Assembly: GCA_002351535.1 (NCBI GenBank) | Contig: DEGR01000047.1 | Span: 1 to 34,872, forward strand | DNA length: 34,872 nt | Source: Lachnospira sp. UBA2821 | GTDB taxonomy: Bacteria; Bacillota; Clostridia; Lachnospirales; Lachnospiraceae | Direction of reading: 5' to 3' | Shown here: positions 1 through 8,742 of the stretch, in pieces | Position numbering within the stretch: position 1 is the first letter of the stretch | How the letters are laid out: the number at the start of each line of letters is the position of its first letter | Position numbers and translations under genes: made by a program | The notes under the pieces: generated by a model | What the model saw: only the letters and a program-made list of their open reading frames with translations | The model's database searches: none | Told to the model about the DNA's origin: nothing

Positions 1-63
1 TTATTATAAAATGTGATATAGTCTATTGTTGTGTAATTTTATATGTAGGAAAGGCTATATGAC

Positions 64-2145
64 ATGAACAAATCTAAGATTAAAGATATTTTAAAAAACA
101 AAGATAACTATAGAACAATTGCAATATATGTGTTTCTTCCAATAATACTTAACCTGCTTATAGAAATGTTTAGCAGAATGTCACCTATAAATGGATTCAA
201 GTATATGTTTACGCATCCGATACCATTCTTGTGCAATTCGTTTATTATACTTGCAGTATTATCGATAACACTTCTTGTAAGAAGAAGAGCATTCGCATTA
301 GTTGCTTTATCGGCAGTATGGATTGCATGTGGTGTAACTAATATGTTTTTATTAAGCAGCAGGGTTACACCGTTCAATGCATCGGATTTAAAGCTTATTG
401 ATTCTGCAATTACTATAATGAATAAATATTTTAGTAATGCCATGGTAGGAGTTGTGATTATCGGAGTCATTGCTTTAGTTGCACTTATTGTATTTATATT
501 TTTAAAGGGACCAAAAACAAAATATGAGATAAAATATGTAAGAAATGCGATTATTGTTGCACTTATTATATTAGGAATGTTTACTTCGCTTGATTTTGCT
601 ATTTCAACAAAATATATGTCGCTTGAATTTACTAATCTTACAACTGCATATAATGAATATGGATTTGTGTACTGCTTTATGAACAGTCTTGTGAATACCG
701 GGGTAAAGAAACCATCAGGATATTCAAAAGACAAAATGGACAAGATAGTAGAAAAAATATCAGGTGAGTCGGTTGTTCAGGAAACAAAAGATGTAAAAAC
801 ACCTAATATTATTTTCCTTCAGTTGGAATCATTCTTTGATTTAAATGAAGTTAACAGCATACAGCTTTCGGAGAATCCAATACCGTATTATACACAGCTT
901 TGCAATGATTATTCTTCGGGATATCTTAATGTGTTCAATGTAGGATATGGTACATGTAATACCGAATTTGAAGTCATGACAGGAATGAATCTCGATGATT
1001 TCGGACCGGGTGAGTTCCCTTACAAGACAATTCTGAAAGAGACAACATGCGAGAGTATAGCATATGATTTGAAACCACTTGGATATTCAACACATGCAAT
1101 TCATAACAATACTGCCACATTCTACGGAAGAAACAGTGTGTTTAAAAACCTTGGATATGATACATTTACTTCTATTGAATACATGCACGTAAATGAATTT
1201 ACTCCTATGTCCTGGGCTAAAGATAAGTTTCTTACAGGAGAAATTATAGATGCATTACTTTCTACGGAAAAACAGGATTATATATATACTATTTCGGTTC
1301 AGGGACATGGAAGCTATCCGACAGAGAAAATTCTTGACAATCCTGCAATAACTGTATCGGGGGTTAGCAATGAAGGAAGAAAAAATGCGATTGAATATTA
1401 TGCGAATGAAATTCATGAGATGGATAGCTTTGTAAAAGAACTTATTACAGCTCTTAATGAATTGGGCGAGGATACAGTGCTTGTTATGTATGGTGACCAT
1501 CTGCCGGGATTAGGTTTTTCAGATGATGAGCTTGATAACGGGTCACAGTATCAGACTAAATACGTTATATGGAATAACTGTGGACTTGAAGTTGAGCATA
1601 AAGATTTAGAGGCATACCAGCTTGCTTCGAATGTCATGAAGAAGTTAAATATAACTAACGGAATTATTAATCAGTATCATCAGAAGTATTCGGATGATGA
1701 GGAGTATTTAAGCGGACTTCAGAATCTTGAGTATGATATATTGTATGGTAAAAAATCTGTATATGGAGGAATTAACCCTTATGACCCTACAGATTTGAAG
1801 ATGGGTGTTAAAGAGATTGAGATTACAGGTATTGAGAAGAGCAAGGAAGATGAGAAAAAGATTATTGTAAAAGGTAAGAATTTCACAAAATACAGTGTTG
1901 TTTATGTAAACGGTGATGAATATAATACAGAATATGTTGATGAAAATACTCTTAAGATAAAAGATGAATCTGTAAAAGCATTAGATTCGTTTGTTGTTAA
2001 GCAGAAGTCGGGTGATACGAAACTAAGTTCATCAAAGGAATGTCTGTATTATGATAATGATGAAAAAACAACAAGTGGCAGTGAAACTACAGAAAATACG
2101 GAGAATCAGACTGAAACACAGAATACTACAAAGACCGGAAATTAG
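64..2145 (+). CDS. LTA synthase family / sulfatase-fold membrane enzyme
   Basis: A 693-residue polytopic protein that resembles lipoteichoic acid synthases and related phosphoglycerol transferases, which act on the outer face of the membrane. About five hydrophobic segments fill residues 18-180. The extracellular alkaline-phosphatase-fold domain follows, with NIIFLQLESFF (first metal-site strand), GYGTCNTEFEVMTG (probable catalytic Thr), SVQGHGSYP and YGDHLPGLG (metal-binding Asp-His). Residues about 580-665 look like a separate beta-rich, IPT/TIG-like domain, and the tail is a Ser/Thr/Glu/Asn-rich low-complexity stretch; both are unusual additions to LtaS. The ATG at 64 follows AGGAAAGG with good spacing. 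The substrate (polyglycerol phosphate or another wall or lipid glycopolymer) cannot be decided. It lies 37 bases upstream of scpA on the same strand. Confidence 0.8.
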   Translation: MNKSKIKDILKNKDNYRTIAIYVFLPIILNLLIEMFSRMSPINGFKYMFTHPIPFLCNSFIILAVLSITLLVRRRAFALVALSAVWIACGVTNMFLLSSRVTPFNASDLKLIDSAITIMNKYFSNAMVGVVIIGVIALVALIVFIFLKGPKTKYEIKYVRNAIIVALIILGMFTSLDFAISTKYMSLEFTNLTTAYNEYGFVYCFMNSLVNTGVKKPSGYSKDKMDKIVEKISGESVVQETKDVKTPNIIFLQLESFFDLNEVNSIQLSENPIPYYTQLCNDYSSGYLNVFNVGYGTCNTEFEVMTGMNLDDFGPGEFPYKTILKETTCESIAYDLKPLGYSTHAIHNNTATFYGRNSVFKNLGYDTFTSIEYMHVNEFTPMSWAKDKFLTGEIIDALLSTEKQDYIYTISVQGHGSYPTEKILDNPAITVSGVSNEGRKNAIEYYANEIHEMDSFVKELITALNELGEDTVLVMYGDHLPGLGFSDDELDNGSQYQTKYVIWNNCGLEVEHKDLEAYQLASNVMKKLNITNGIINQYHQKYSDDEEYLSGLQNLEYDILYGKKSVYGGINPYDPTDLKMGVKEIEITGIEKSKEDEKKIIVKGKNFTKYSVVYVNGDEYNTEYVDENTLKIKDESVKALDSFVVKQKSGDTKLSSSKECLYYDNDEKTTSGSETTENTENQTETQNTTKTGN

Positions 2146-2182
2146 TACAGATTGCCGGTCAATCTGACAGGCGGGTAATGTT

Positions 2183-2929
2183 ATGGAACTTGAAGTGAAA
2201 TTGCAGGTATTTGAAGGACCTTTAGATTTGCTTATTCATTTGATTGATAAAAATAAACTAAATATTTATGATATTCCAATTGTACTTATTACAAAGCAGT
2301 ATATGGAATATATAAACAAAATGCAAAAACATGATTTAGATGTTGTCAGCGAATTTATGGTTATGGCAGCTACTCTTCTTGATATTAAGGCGAAGATGTT
2401 ATTGCCCAAAGAGGTTGATGAGGAAGGTGAAGAGATAGACCCAAGACAGGAGCTTGTTGAGCAGCTTCTTCAATACAAGATGTACAAGTATGCATCATAT
2501 GAATTAAAAGATATGCAGAGTGCATCAGAAAAGAATTTTTACAGAAAAGAGACTCTTCCGGCAGAGGTTAAAAAGTATGAGCAGCCGGTTGATATATCCG
2601 AACTTATTGGTGATTTAACCCTTCAGAAATTACATATGATATTTAATGATGTTATGAAAAGGCAAAAGAGTAAGATTGACCCGATAAGAAGTAAATTCGG
2701 AAAGATTGAGAGAGAGGAAGTCAGTCTTTCAGAAAAGATGGATTACATTGCTAATGTTGTCAAAAATAAAAAGGATGTAAGTTTTTTTGCAATGCTTAGT
2801 TCACAGAAATCAAAGTTACATGTTATTGTAAGTTTTCTGGCAGTTCTTGAATTGATGAAGGTTGGCAAGATAGTGATATGCCAGAGAGAAATATTTGATG
2901 ATATAATTATAAACGCGTCTGCGAAATGA
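2183..2929 (+). CDS. scpA: Segregation and condensation protein A
   Basis: ScpA is the kleisin subunit that bridges the SMC ATPase heads with ScpB to form the bacterial condensin. The 248-residue length is typical. The N-terminal signature FEGPLDLLIHLIDKNKLNIYDIPI (residues about 9-32, read in parts) is diagnostic of the family, followed by the acidic Lys-rich middle (DEEGEEIDPRQELVEQLL) and a C-terminal winged-helix segment near MKVGKIVICQ. The ATG follows AGGCGGG. Its stop codon overlaps the scpB ribosome-binding site, so the two are translationally coupled. No smc gene lies in the window. Confidence 0.95.
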   Translation: MELEVKLQVFEGPLDLLIHLIDKNKLNIYDIPIVLITKQYMEYINKMQKHDLDVVSEFMVMAATLLDIKAKMLLPKEVDEEGEEIDPRQELVEQLLQYKMYKYASYELKDMQSASEKNFYRKETLPAEVKKYEQPVDISELIGDLTLQKLHMIFNDVMKRQKSKIDPIRSKFGKIEREEVSLSEKMDYIANVVKNKKDVSFFAMLSSQKSKLHVIVSFLAVLELMKVGKIVICQREIFDDIIINASAK

Positions 2930-2937
2930 GGATTTGT

Positions 2938-3516
2938 ATGAAAAAGAACGAGATAAACAGATTAGAAAATGCAATAGAGGCTATTTTATTTACAATGGGC
3001 GAATCTGTGGAGGTATCAAAGATTGCAGCAGCGATAGAACATGATGTTGATACAACGAAAAAATTAGTACACAGGCTTATGGATAAATATGATGATGAGT
3101 GCAGGGGAATTCAGATAATAGAACTGGAAGATTCGTTTCAAATGTGTACAAGAAAAGAATATTATCCGGAACTTGTCAAAATTGCATCGCAACCAAAAAA
3201 ACATGTGCTTACGGATGTACTGCTTGAGACACTTTCGATTATTGCATATAAACAGCCGATAACAAGAGCAGAAATAGAAAAAATCCGGGGAGTTAAATGT
3301 GATCATGCCGTGAACAAGCTTGTAGAATATGAACTTGTCATGGAACTAGGAAGACTTGATGCACCGGGAAGACCGCTGCTTTTCGGGACTTCAGAAGAGT
3401 TCCTGAGACAATTTGGAATTAAATCCCTTGATGATCTGCCGATTATTAATAAGGAAAGAGAGGAAGAATTCAAGCTGGAAGCAGAAGAGGAGGCAAAGCT
3501 TCAGCTTGATACCTGA
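2938..3516 (+). CDS. scpB: Segregation and condensation protein B
   Basis: ScpB dimers bind ScpA and regulate the SMC complex. The 192-residue protein has the two winged-helix domains of the family; AIEAILFTMGESV near the N-terminus and IAYKQPITRAEIEKIRGV in the second domain are characteristic, as is RLDAPGRPLLFGTSEEFL. I chose the ATG at 2938 rather than the in-frame ATG at 2926 because TGAGG (2927-2931) sits six bases before it, and this TGA is the scpA stop. The C-terminus is a Glu/Lys-rich tail. A strong terminator follows at 3558. Confidence 0.94.
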   Translation: MKKNEINRLENAIEAILFTMGESVEVSKIAAAIEHDVDTTKKLVHRLMDKYDDECRGIQIIELEDSFQMCTRKEYYPELVKIASQPKKHVLTDVLLETLSIIAYKQPITRAEIEKIRGVKCDHAVNKLVEYELVMELGRLDAPGRPLLFGTSEEFLRQFGIKSLDDLPIINKEREEEFKLEAEEEAKLQLDT

Positions 3517-3557
3517 TATATAGAAAATATACAAAAAAACATGTACAAAATTATATA

Positions 3558-3594
3558 AAACTCAAGCAATGGTTTCTATTGCTTGAGTTTTTTC
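3558..3594 (+). terminator. Rho-independent terminator after scpAB
   Basis: A perfect 13-bp stem (3558-3570 with 3578-3590, core ACTCAAGCAAT) with a 7-base loop is followed directly by a run of T. It ends the ltaS-like/scpA/scpB unit. Confidence 0.93.
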
Positions 3595-3657
3595 ACAATA
3601 ATTTCAAACACATTATGCAATATGCACAAAAAAACAAGACCAAAATTGCAAAAAATA

Positions 3658-3686
3658 TTGACAACTTTTTTCTACAATGATATACT
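3658..3686 (+). promoter_or_regulatory. Near-consensus housekeeping promoter of the sugar ABC operon
   Basis: TTGACA (3658-3663), a 17-base spacer and TATACT (3681-3686). Transcription would start near 3693, leaving a leader of about 108 bases before the binding-protein gene. Confidence 0.85.
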
Positions 3687-3709
3687 CGTTATTGAAATAA
3701 AGGCGTTCG

Positions 3710-3722
3710 TTTGCTGTGCAAA
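3710..3722. promoter_or_regulatory. Possible operator dyad downstream of the sugar-operon promoter
   Basis: The perfect dyad TTTGC-TGT-GCAAA lies about 20-30 bases past the predicted start, a position suited to a repressor. No regulator gene is adjacent, so the assignment is an inference from symmetry and position only. Confidence 0.25.
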
Positions 3723-3800
3723 TATACTTAGCTTTTGTTACAAATTATTTTAAAGGTTAGAGTCGGATAGTAAATATGGCTCGGAAAGGTAAGAGAGACT

Positions 3801-5108
3801 ATGAAAAAGAAAATTATGGCAGTTGCTTTAGTAGTAACAATGGCCGCTTCAGTTTTCACTGGATGTGGTGCTAAAGCCAAAACAGCTAAAGTTACAAAGG
3901 TAAGTAACTTTGAGCCTGGTGTTGAGATTGACACAAAGAACAAAATTGAGTTAACAGTTTGGGAGTCTAATGGTGGACCGGATGAATTTATTGAGCAGGC
4001 AGGTGCATCGTTTACAGCACTTTATCCAAATATCACAATTAAGTATGTAAACGTTGAGTCAGCAGATGCTCAGACTAAAATTGCGTTAGACGGACCAAGT
4101 GGTAACGGACCAGACTTATTCGCTGCAGCTCACAACATTATGGGTGCATTAGTTGCAGGTGGATATGTTGCAGAAGTTCCTTCAGAATTAACAGATACTG
4201 TTAAAGGATATGTTATCGACAGTGCTGCACAGGGTGCTACACTTACAGATGCTAAGAAAGGCACATCTACAATGTACGGATATCCTGTATCAGTTGAGAC
4301 ATATGCATTATTCTATAACAAAGCATTAATTAAAGAGTCAGAAGTTCCTAAGACAATGGATGACCTTATTAAGTACATTGATGAATACAAGAAGAGCCAC
4401 AATGCTGATGAGTCAAGAGCATTTGTTATGGATGCAGGTAATGCTTACTACAGTGTAATGTTCACAAATACTGATGAGAATCATTTATATGGTGAGACAG
4501 GTAGTGATATTACAAACACATACATGAACACAGATGCTGCAGTTAAGAATCTTAAGACATTTGCTAAGCTTTCTAAGGCAGTAGATATGCCTTCTGATGA
4601 CCTTGCTACAAAGTATTGTGATGCTATGTTCAAAGAAGGTAAAGCAGCTATGACTATTACAGGTGCTTGGAATATTAAACCATTCCAGGGTGAAAAAGTT
4701 GATTTTGGTATTACAACAATTCCAAGTCTTCCAGGTGTAGACCATCCACCAATTACATTTGAAGGTGTAAGATGTATGTATGTATCATCATTCTCAAAAC
4801 ATAAGAATGAGGCAGCAGCATTTGCAGCATTCCTTGAGACACCTGAGATGCAGAAACTTCGTTATGACATAACAGGAACAATTCCTGCAGCAGATATTGA
4901 TGTTGATGATCCTAACGGATATATGGCAGGAATGAACGCACAGATTGAATATTCGTACCCAATGCCAAATATGGCTCAGGCAAGTTTATTCTGGAGCGCA
5001 TTCGGTTCAGCATATTCTAATATCTGGAATGGAAATGTAGCAGATGATGATGCAGCAATTCTTAAAGAATTAGATGCAGCTAATCAGACAGCTACAAAGA
5101 AAAACTAG
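3801..5108 (+). CDS. Sugar ABC transporter substrate-binding lipoprotein (MalE-like)
   Basis: An extracellular solute-binding protein, family 1, of 435 residues. The signal peptide MKKKIMAVALVVTMAASVF ends in the lipobox FTGC, so the mature protein would be lipid-anchored through Cys22. The mature part carries the family pattern: LTVWESNGGPDEFIEQ at the start, GPDLFAAAHN, YGYPVSVETYALFYNKAL and MTITGAWNIKPF, all close to maltose/maltodextrin-binding proteins. It is the first gene of the importer operon. The preference for malto-oligosaccharides is inferred from the MalE, MalF and MalG pattern and is not proven. A stable intergenic hairpin just downstream probably raises its transcript level over that of the permeases. 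Confidence 0.9.
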   Translation: MKKKIMAVALVVTMAASVFTGCGAKAKTAKVTKVSNFEPGVEIDTKNKIELTVWESNGGPDEFIEQAGASFTALYPNITIKYVNVESADAQTKIALDGPSGNGPDLFAAAHNIMGALVAGGYVAEVPSELTDTVKGYVIDSAAQGATLTDAKKGTSTMYGYPVSVETYALFYNKALIKESEVPKTMDDLIKYIDEYKKSHNADESRAFVMDAGNAYYSVMFTNTDENHLYGETGSDITNTYMNTDAAVKNLKTFAKLSKAVDMPSDDLATKYCDAMFKEGKAAMTITGAWNIKPFQGEKVDFGITTIPSLPGVDHPPITFEGVRCMYVSSFSKHKNEAAAFAAFLETPEMQKLRYDITGTIPAADIDVDDPNGYMAGMNAQIEYSYPMPNMAQASLFWSAFGSAYSNIWNGNVADDDAAILKELDAANQTATKKN

Positions 5109-5131
5109 TAATTAGAATTAGAATTTGATTT

Positions 5132-5160
5132 TATGACCGGTAGTTTTACTATCGGTCATA
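5132..5160 (+). other. Intergenic mRNA hairpin between binding-protein and permease genes
   Basis: A 12-bp stem (5132-5143 with 5149-5160, one G-U pair) closes a 5-base loop. No T-run follows, so it is probably not a full terminator. Hairpins in this place commonly protect the upstream mRNA or partly stop transcription, which would give excess binding protein over permease. Confidence 0.7.
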
Positions 5161-5196
5161 AATAAGATAATAAGTATAAGAAAGATAGGTGAGTTT

Positions 5197-6528
5197 ATGG
5201 GAACATCTTTAGCTACAGATGGTTCTGACAGAAAAAAAGTATTATATACTTCACTCATATTCATGGGACTCGGTCACATAGTCAGATTGAAGGAGTGGGT
5301 AAAAGGTATATTTTTTGCTTTGATTGAAGTGATTTTCATTTGTTTTATACCTTTGATTTGTACAAAATTATATGACTTAGTAAATATTGGAGTTGACCAG
5401 TCATCAATTACAGATGCTTCACAGAGAAAGATGTCAACATTTATGATGATTGATGGTTTCGTTGCGATTGCATTTATAGCAATTTTTGCTGTTATATATT
5501 ATATATCAGTAAAGAGTGCATTACATAGTTATGAAGATTATTGTGTTAATGGTCAGTATGCTGATAACAGAGATGCTTTAAGAGGAATATCAGGAAAGGC
5601 ATTCCCAATCGTAGGTCTTACTCCTGCATTGGCATTAATTATTTTCTTCGTTATTGTTCCATTAGTATTTGCGGCAGCATCAGGTTTCACTAACTGGTCT
5701 AACCCGGATCATATTCCACCTGGAGGCTCAGTAAACTGGGTAGGTCTTGAGAACTACATCGATATGTTCGGTGGAAATGCTACATGGGCTTCATCATTCG
5801 GGCGTATTGCTATCTGGACACTTATCTGGGGTGCATGTGCAACAGGAACAAGTTACTTTGCAGGTATGGTAATGGCAGTTATTCTTAACGAGGCTAAGAT
5901 TAAGATTAAACCTTTATTCAGAGCAATATTTATCCTTCCATATGCTATACCAAGTATTCTTAGTATGATGGTATGGAAGAACTTATTAAATGGTTCAGCC
6001 GGAACGGTTAACAGAACATTAAGGGCAATTGGAATATTAGGAGAGACACAGTCTATCGGATGGCTCTCAGATTCTACAATGGCTAAATTTACATGTATTC
6101 TTATTAACTTATGGCAGGGATTCCCTTACTTTATGATGCTTATAGCAGGTCAGATGACAGCTATTTCAGCAGATATATTTGAAGCTGCAGCTATCGATGG
6201 AGCTAATAAGGTACAGATATTCAAGTCAATTACTTTACCAATGGTATTATATCAAACAATTCCACTTATCATTATGTCGTTTACATTCAATATCAATAAC
6301 TTCGGTGTTATCTTCTTCCTTACCGGTGGTGCACCAAACGTTACATCAACTACAACGACAAAAGCGGGAGCGACCGATATTATCGTCACATGGATTTACA
6401 AGTTGACTATGGATGATATGAACTACAAGTACGCATCAGTTCTTGCTATGGTTGTATTCGTTGTTCTTACACCATTCGCTATATTTAACTTTAAGAATAC
6501 TAAATCATTTAAGGAGGGAGAATTATAA
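5197..6528 (+). CDS. Sugar ABC transporter permease (MalF-like)
   Basis: An inner-membrane permease of 443 residues. The N-terminal 150 residues contain two or three extra membrane segments and a loop before the usual BPD_transp_1 core, as in MalF. The cytoplasmic EAA loop that contacts the ATPase is clear: DIFEAAAIDGANKVQIFKSI followed by LP, about residues 326-347. The ATG follows AGGTGAG. It overlaps the next permease by one base. The binding-protein, MalF-like and MalG-like order matches carbohydrate CUT1 importers. No ATPase gene is in the operon, so a shared MsmK/MalK-type subunit elsewhere is expected. Confidence 0.9.
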   Translation: MGTSLATDGSDRKKVLYTSLIFMGLGHIVRLKEWVKGIFFALIEVIFICFIPLICTKLYDLVNIGVDQSSITDASQRKMSTFMMIDGFVAIAFIAIFAVIYYISVKSALHSYEDYCVNGQYADNRDALRGISGKAFPIVGLTPALALIIFFVIVPLVFAAASGFTNWSNPDHIPPGGSVNWVGLENYIDMFGGNATWASSFGRIAIWTLIWGACATGTSYFAGMVMAVILNEAKIKIKPLFRAIFILPYAIPSILSMMVWKNLLNGSAGTVNRTLRAIGILGETQSIGWLSDSTMAKFTCILINLWQGFPYFMMLIAGQMTAISADIFEAAAIDGANKVQIFKSITLPMVLYQTIPLIIMSFTFNINNFGVIFFLTGGAPNVTSTTTTKAGATDIIVTWIYKLTMDDMNYKYASVLAMVVFVVLTPFAIFNFKNTKSFKEGEL

Positions 6529-7367
6529 TGAAAGGTACAAGAAAACATATCGTTTTGACAACTATCTTAGTAATATTTTTAATTCTTATCTCTTTGATAG
6601 TATTGTATCCAATTGTATTCGTTGTTAGTGCTGCATTTGCACCTGGTAATACAGCAACAGGACTTTCTATTATTCCTTTTGCAGACGGATTCACGTTAGA
6701 CCATTTTACATATCTGTTTAATGAGACTAACTTTACATTGTGGTTCCAGAATACATTGATAATTGCTATATGTACATCAGCTTTATCAGTTATTGTATGT
6801 TCATTAGCAGCTTATATCTTCTCAAGATTTAAGTTTACACTTAAGAAAACAATGCTTATGGCATTATTAGTATTACAGATATTCCCTTCATTCGTAGGAA
6901 TGATTGCTATCTATGTTATCATCAACAGAATGCATGCATATGATCAGCTTTGGGGATTAGTACTCGTATATGTAGCAGGTAACGTACCATATAATACATG
7001 GCTTGTTAAGAGTTACCTTGATACAATTCCTAAGAGTTTGGACGAGGCAGCGAGAATTGATGGTGCAAACCATTTCACTATTTTCTCACGTGTCGTATTA
7101 CCAATTGCAAAACCAATTCTTATTTTCCTTGCAATTACAACATTTACAGGACCATGGATGGATTGGATTTTCCCTAAGTTGGTATTAGGTTCAAATGAAA
7201 AACAGACTTTAGCACTCGGACTTTTCAGTTTCGTTACAGATAGAAAAGATCAGTTTACAACATTCGCAGCAGGTGCGTTACTTGTAGCTGTTCCATTTAT
7301 CTTCTTCTTTGTAATTACACAGAAACAGCAGACAGAGTCATTAGGTGCTGCAGCCGTAAAAGAATAA
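6528..7367 (+). CDS. Sugar ABC transporter permease (MalG-like)
   Basis: The second permease, 279 residues and about six membrane segments, the usual length for MalG. The EAA loop reads LDEAARIDGANHFTIFSRVV followed by LP (about residues 170-191). The ATG overlaps the TAA of the previous gene by one base and is preceded by AAGGAGGG, so translation is coupled and subunits are probably made one to one. The C-terminal segment after the last helix (TQKQQTESLGAAAVKE) matches the MalG C-terminal pattern with a conserved Gly. A strong terminator follows, so the operon holds only transport genes and no sugar hydrolase. Confidence 0.92.
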   Translation: MKGTRKHIVLTTILVIFLILISLIVLYPIVFVVSAAFAPGNTATGLSIIPFADGFTLDHFTYLFNETNFTLWFQNTLIIAICTSALSVIVCSLAAYIFSRFKFTLKKTMLMALLVLQIFPSFVGMIAIYVIINRMHAYDQLWGLVLVYVAGNVPYNTWLVKSYLDTIPKSLDEAARIDGANHFTIFSRVVLPIAKPILIFLAITTFTGPWMDWIFPKLVLGSNEKQTLALGLFSFVTDRKDQFTTFAAGALLVAVPFIFFFVITQKQQTESLGAAAVKE

Positions 7368-7395
7368 TTTGGAAAGCTAAGTATTTTAAGCAGAC

Positions 7396-7431
7396 AAAGC
7401 TGTCACATATTTTATATGTGACAGCTTTTTT
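7396..7431 (+). terminator. Rho-independent terminator of the sugar ABC operon
   Basis: A 15-bp perfect stem (7396-7410 with 7414-7428, core AGCTGTCACATAT) with a 3-base loop, ending in six T. Confidence 0.95.
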
Positions 7432-7511
7432 GTTATATTTATAATTCAGTATAAATATATATTTAAGTAAAAAGTGTTGAATGAAATGTCAGTATGACGG
7501 TGGGAGGATGT

Positions 7512-8675
7512 GTGAAAAAACTCTGTTTTATTTTTACCATGGTAATATATCTGTTATTGAATGTAAGATGGGTATATGCCACTGATATACCGGGGATGAA
7601 CGCAAAGGCATATATTCTGATTGATGAAGTAAGTGGAAGAATGTTATGCGGACATAGTGAGAATGAAAGAATGCCTATGGCAAGTACAACGAAGATTATG
7701 ACGTGTATTCTTGCAATTGAAAATACAGAGAATCTTAAAGATAACAGGATGGTTACATTTAGTAAGGAGGCAGCTTCTATGCCGGATGTACAGTTAGATG
7801 CAGTAGAGGGGGAAAGATTTTATATTAAGGACTTATTGTATTCGCTAATGCTGGAATCACATAATGATACGGCTGTTGCAGTAGCGGAGAGTATAGGCGG
7901 AACAAAAGAAAATTTTGCGGATATGATGAACAAAAAGGCAGAGGAGATAGGAGCTGTAAATACACATTTCGTTACACCAAATGGTCTTGATGATGATGAG
8001 CATTATTCAACTGCCTATGATATGGCTGTTATTGCCAGATATGCTATGCAAAATGATATATTCAGAGAGATAATTACAACTCCGGATTATTCATTTGACA
8101 GTTATACAAAAGAAGATATGAAAGTATATAAGCATTATATTGTAAATAATAAGGATGGATTTTTAAACATGATGGATGGGGCATGTGGTGTTAAAACTGG
8201 ATATACAAGTAAAGCGGGCTATTGTTTTGTGGGGGCACTGCGACGTGCTAACAGGAGATTTATATCTGTGGTACTTGGGTGCGGATGGCCACCCGATAAA
8301 AGTAAAAAATGGAAAGATACAAAAAAACTGATGCAATATGGAATAGATAATTATACATATAAAGTTATATGGGACAGTTCGAAATATTCAAAAAGTGTAA
8401 AAATTAAAGATGGAAAAAAGAAAGAAGTGAAATTGTGTGCGAAAGGAGTCGGATGTTATCTGTTAGGTGATGATGATACATATACAATTGAATACGATTT
8501 ACCTGACAAAATACAGGCACCTGTTAGTAAAAATGATGTTATAGGAAATGTTAAAGTGTACATTAATACAGAAATAATTGAACAATATGATATATGTGCT
8601 GCTGAAGCAATAAAAGAAAGAAAAATGACTTTTTTTAAGAACAAAATAAATGCTTTTTTCACTTGCTTTTTTTGA
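7512..8675 (+). CDS. D-alanyl-D-alanine carboxypeptidase (DacF/PBP5 type)
   Basis: A low-molecular-weight penicillin-binding protein that trims the terminal D-Ala of peptidoglycan stem peptides outside the membrane. Start at GTG 7512 is preferred over ATG 7494 because GGGAGG (7502-7507) lies before it and it gives a compact signal peptide, MKKLCFIFTMVIYLLLNVRW then VYA, with probable cleavage near ATD. With this numbering (387 residues) the three serine-peptidase motifs are complete: S58-T-T-K61, S116-H-N118 and K228-T-G. The region after about residue 285 is the beta-rich PBP5_C part, and the last 20 residues are hydrophobic and basic, as expected for membrane attachment. It stands alone between two operons. 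A sporulation role (DacF) is possible but not shown. Confidence 0.9.
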   Translation: MKKLCFIFTMVIYLLLNVRWVYATDIPGMNAKAYILIDEVSGRMLCGHSENERMPMASTTKIMTCILAIENTENLKDNRMVTFSKEAASMPDVQLDAVEGERFYIKDLLYSLMLESHNDTAVAVAESIGGTKENFADMMNKKAEEIGAVNTHFVTPNGLDDDEHYSTAYDMAVIARYAMQNDIFREIITTPDYSFDSYTKEDMKVYKHYIVNNKDGFLNMMDGACGVKTGYTSKAGYCFVGALRRANRRFISVVLGCGWPPDKSKKWKDTKKLMQYGIDNYTYKVIWDSSKYSKSVKIKDGKKKEVKLCAKGVGCYLLGDDDTYTIEYDLPDKIQAPVSKNDVIGNVKVYINTEIIEQYDICAAEAIKERKMTFFKNKINAFFTCFF

Positions 8676-8742
8676 TGGTTAGATATACAATTACAATTGG
8701 CAAAAATTTGAATTATTTAAATAGAAAATGGAGGTCTGAATA

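Noticed and set aside
108..743. 211-residue minus-strand reading opposite the LTA-synthase-like gene
   Set aside because: Antisense to membrane segments with matching hydrophobic composition; no family features.
2130..2165. GACCGG/CCGGTC inverted repeat after the first gene
   Set aside because: Only six pairs with a 16-base loop and no T-run; not a credible terminator.
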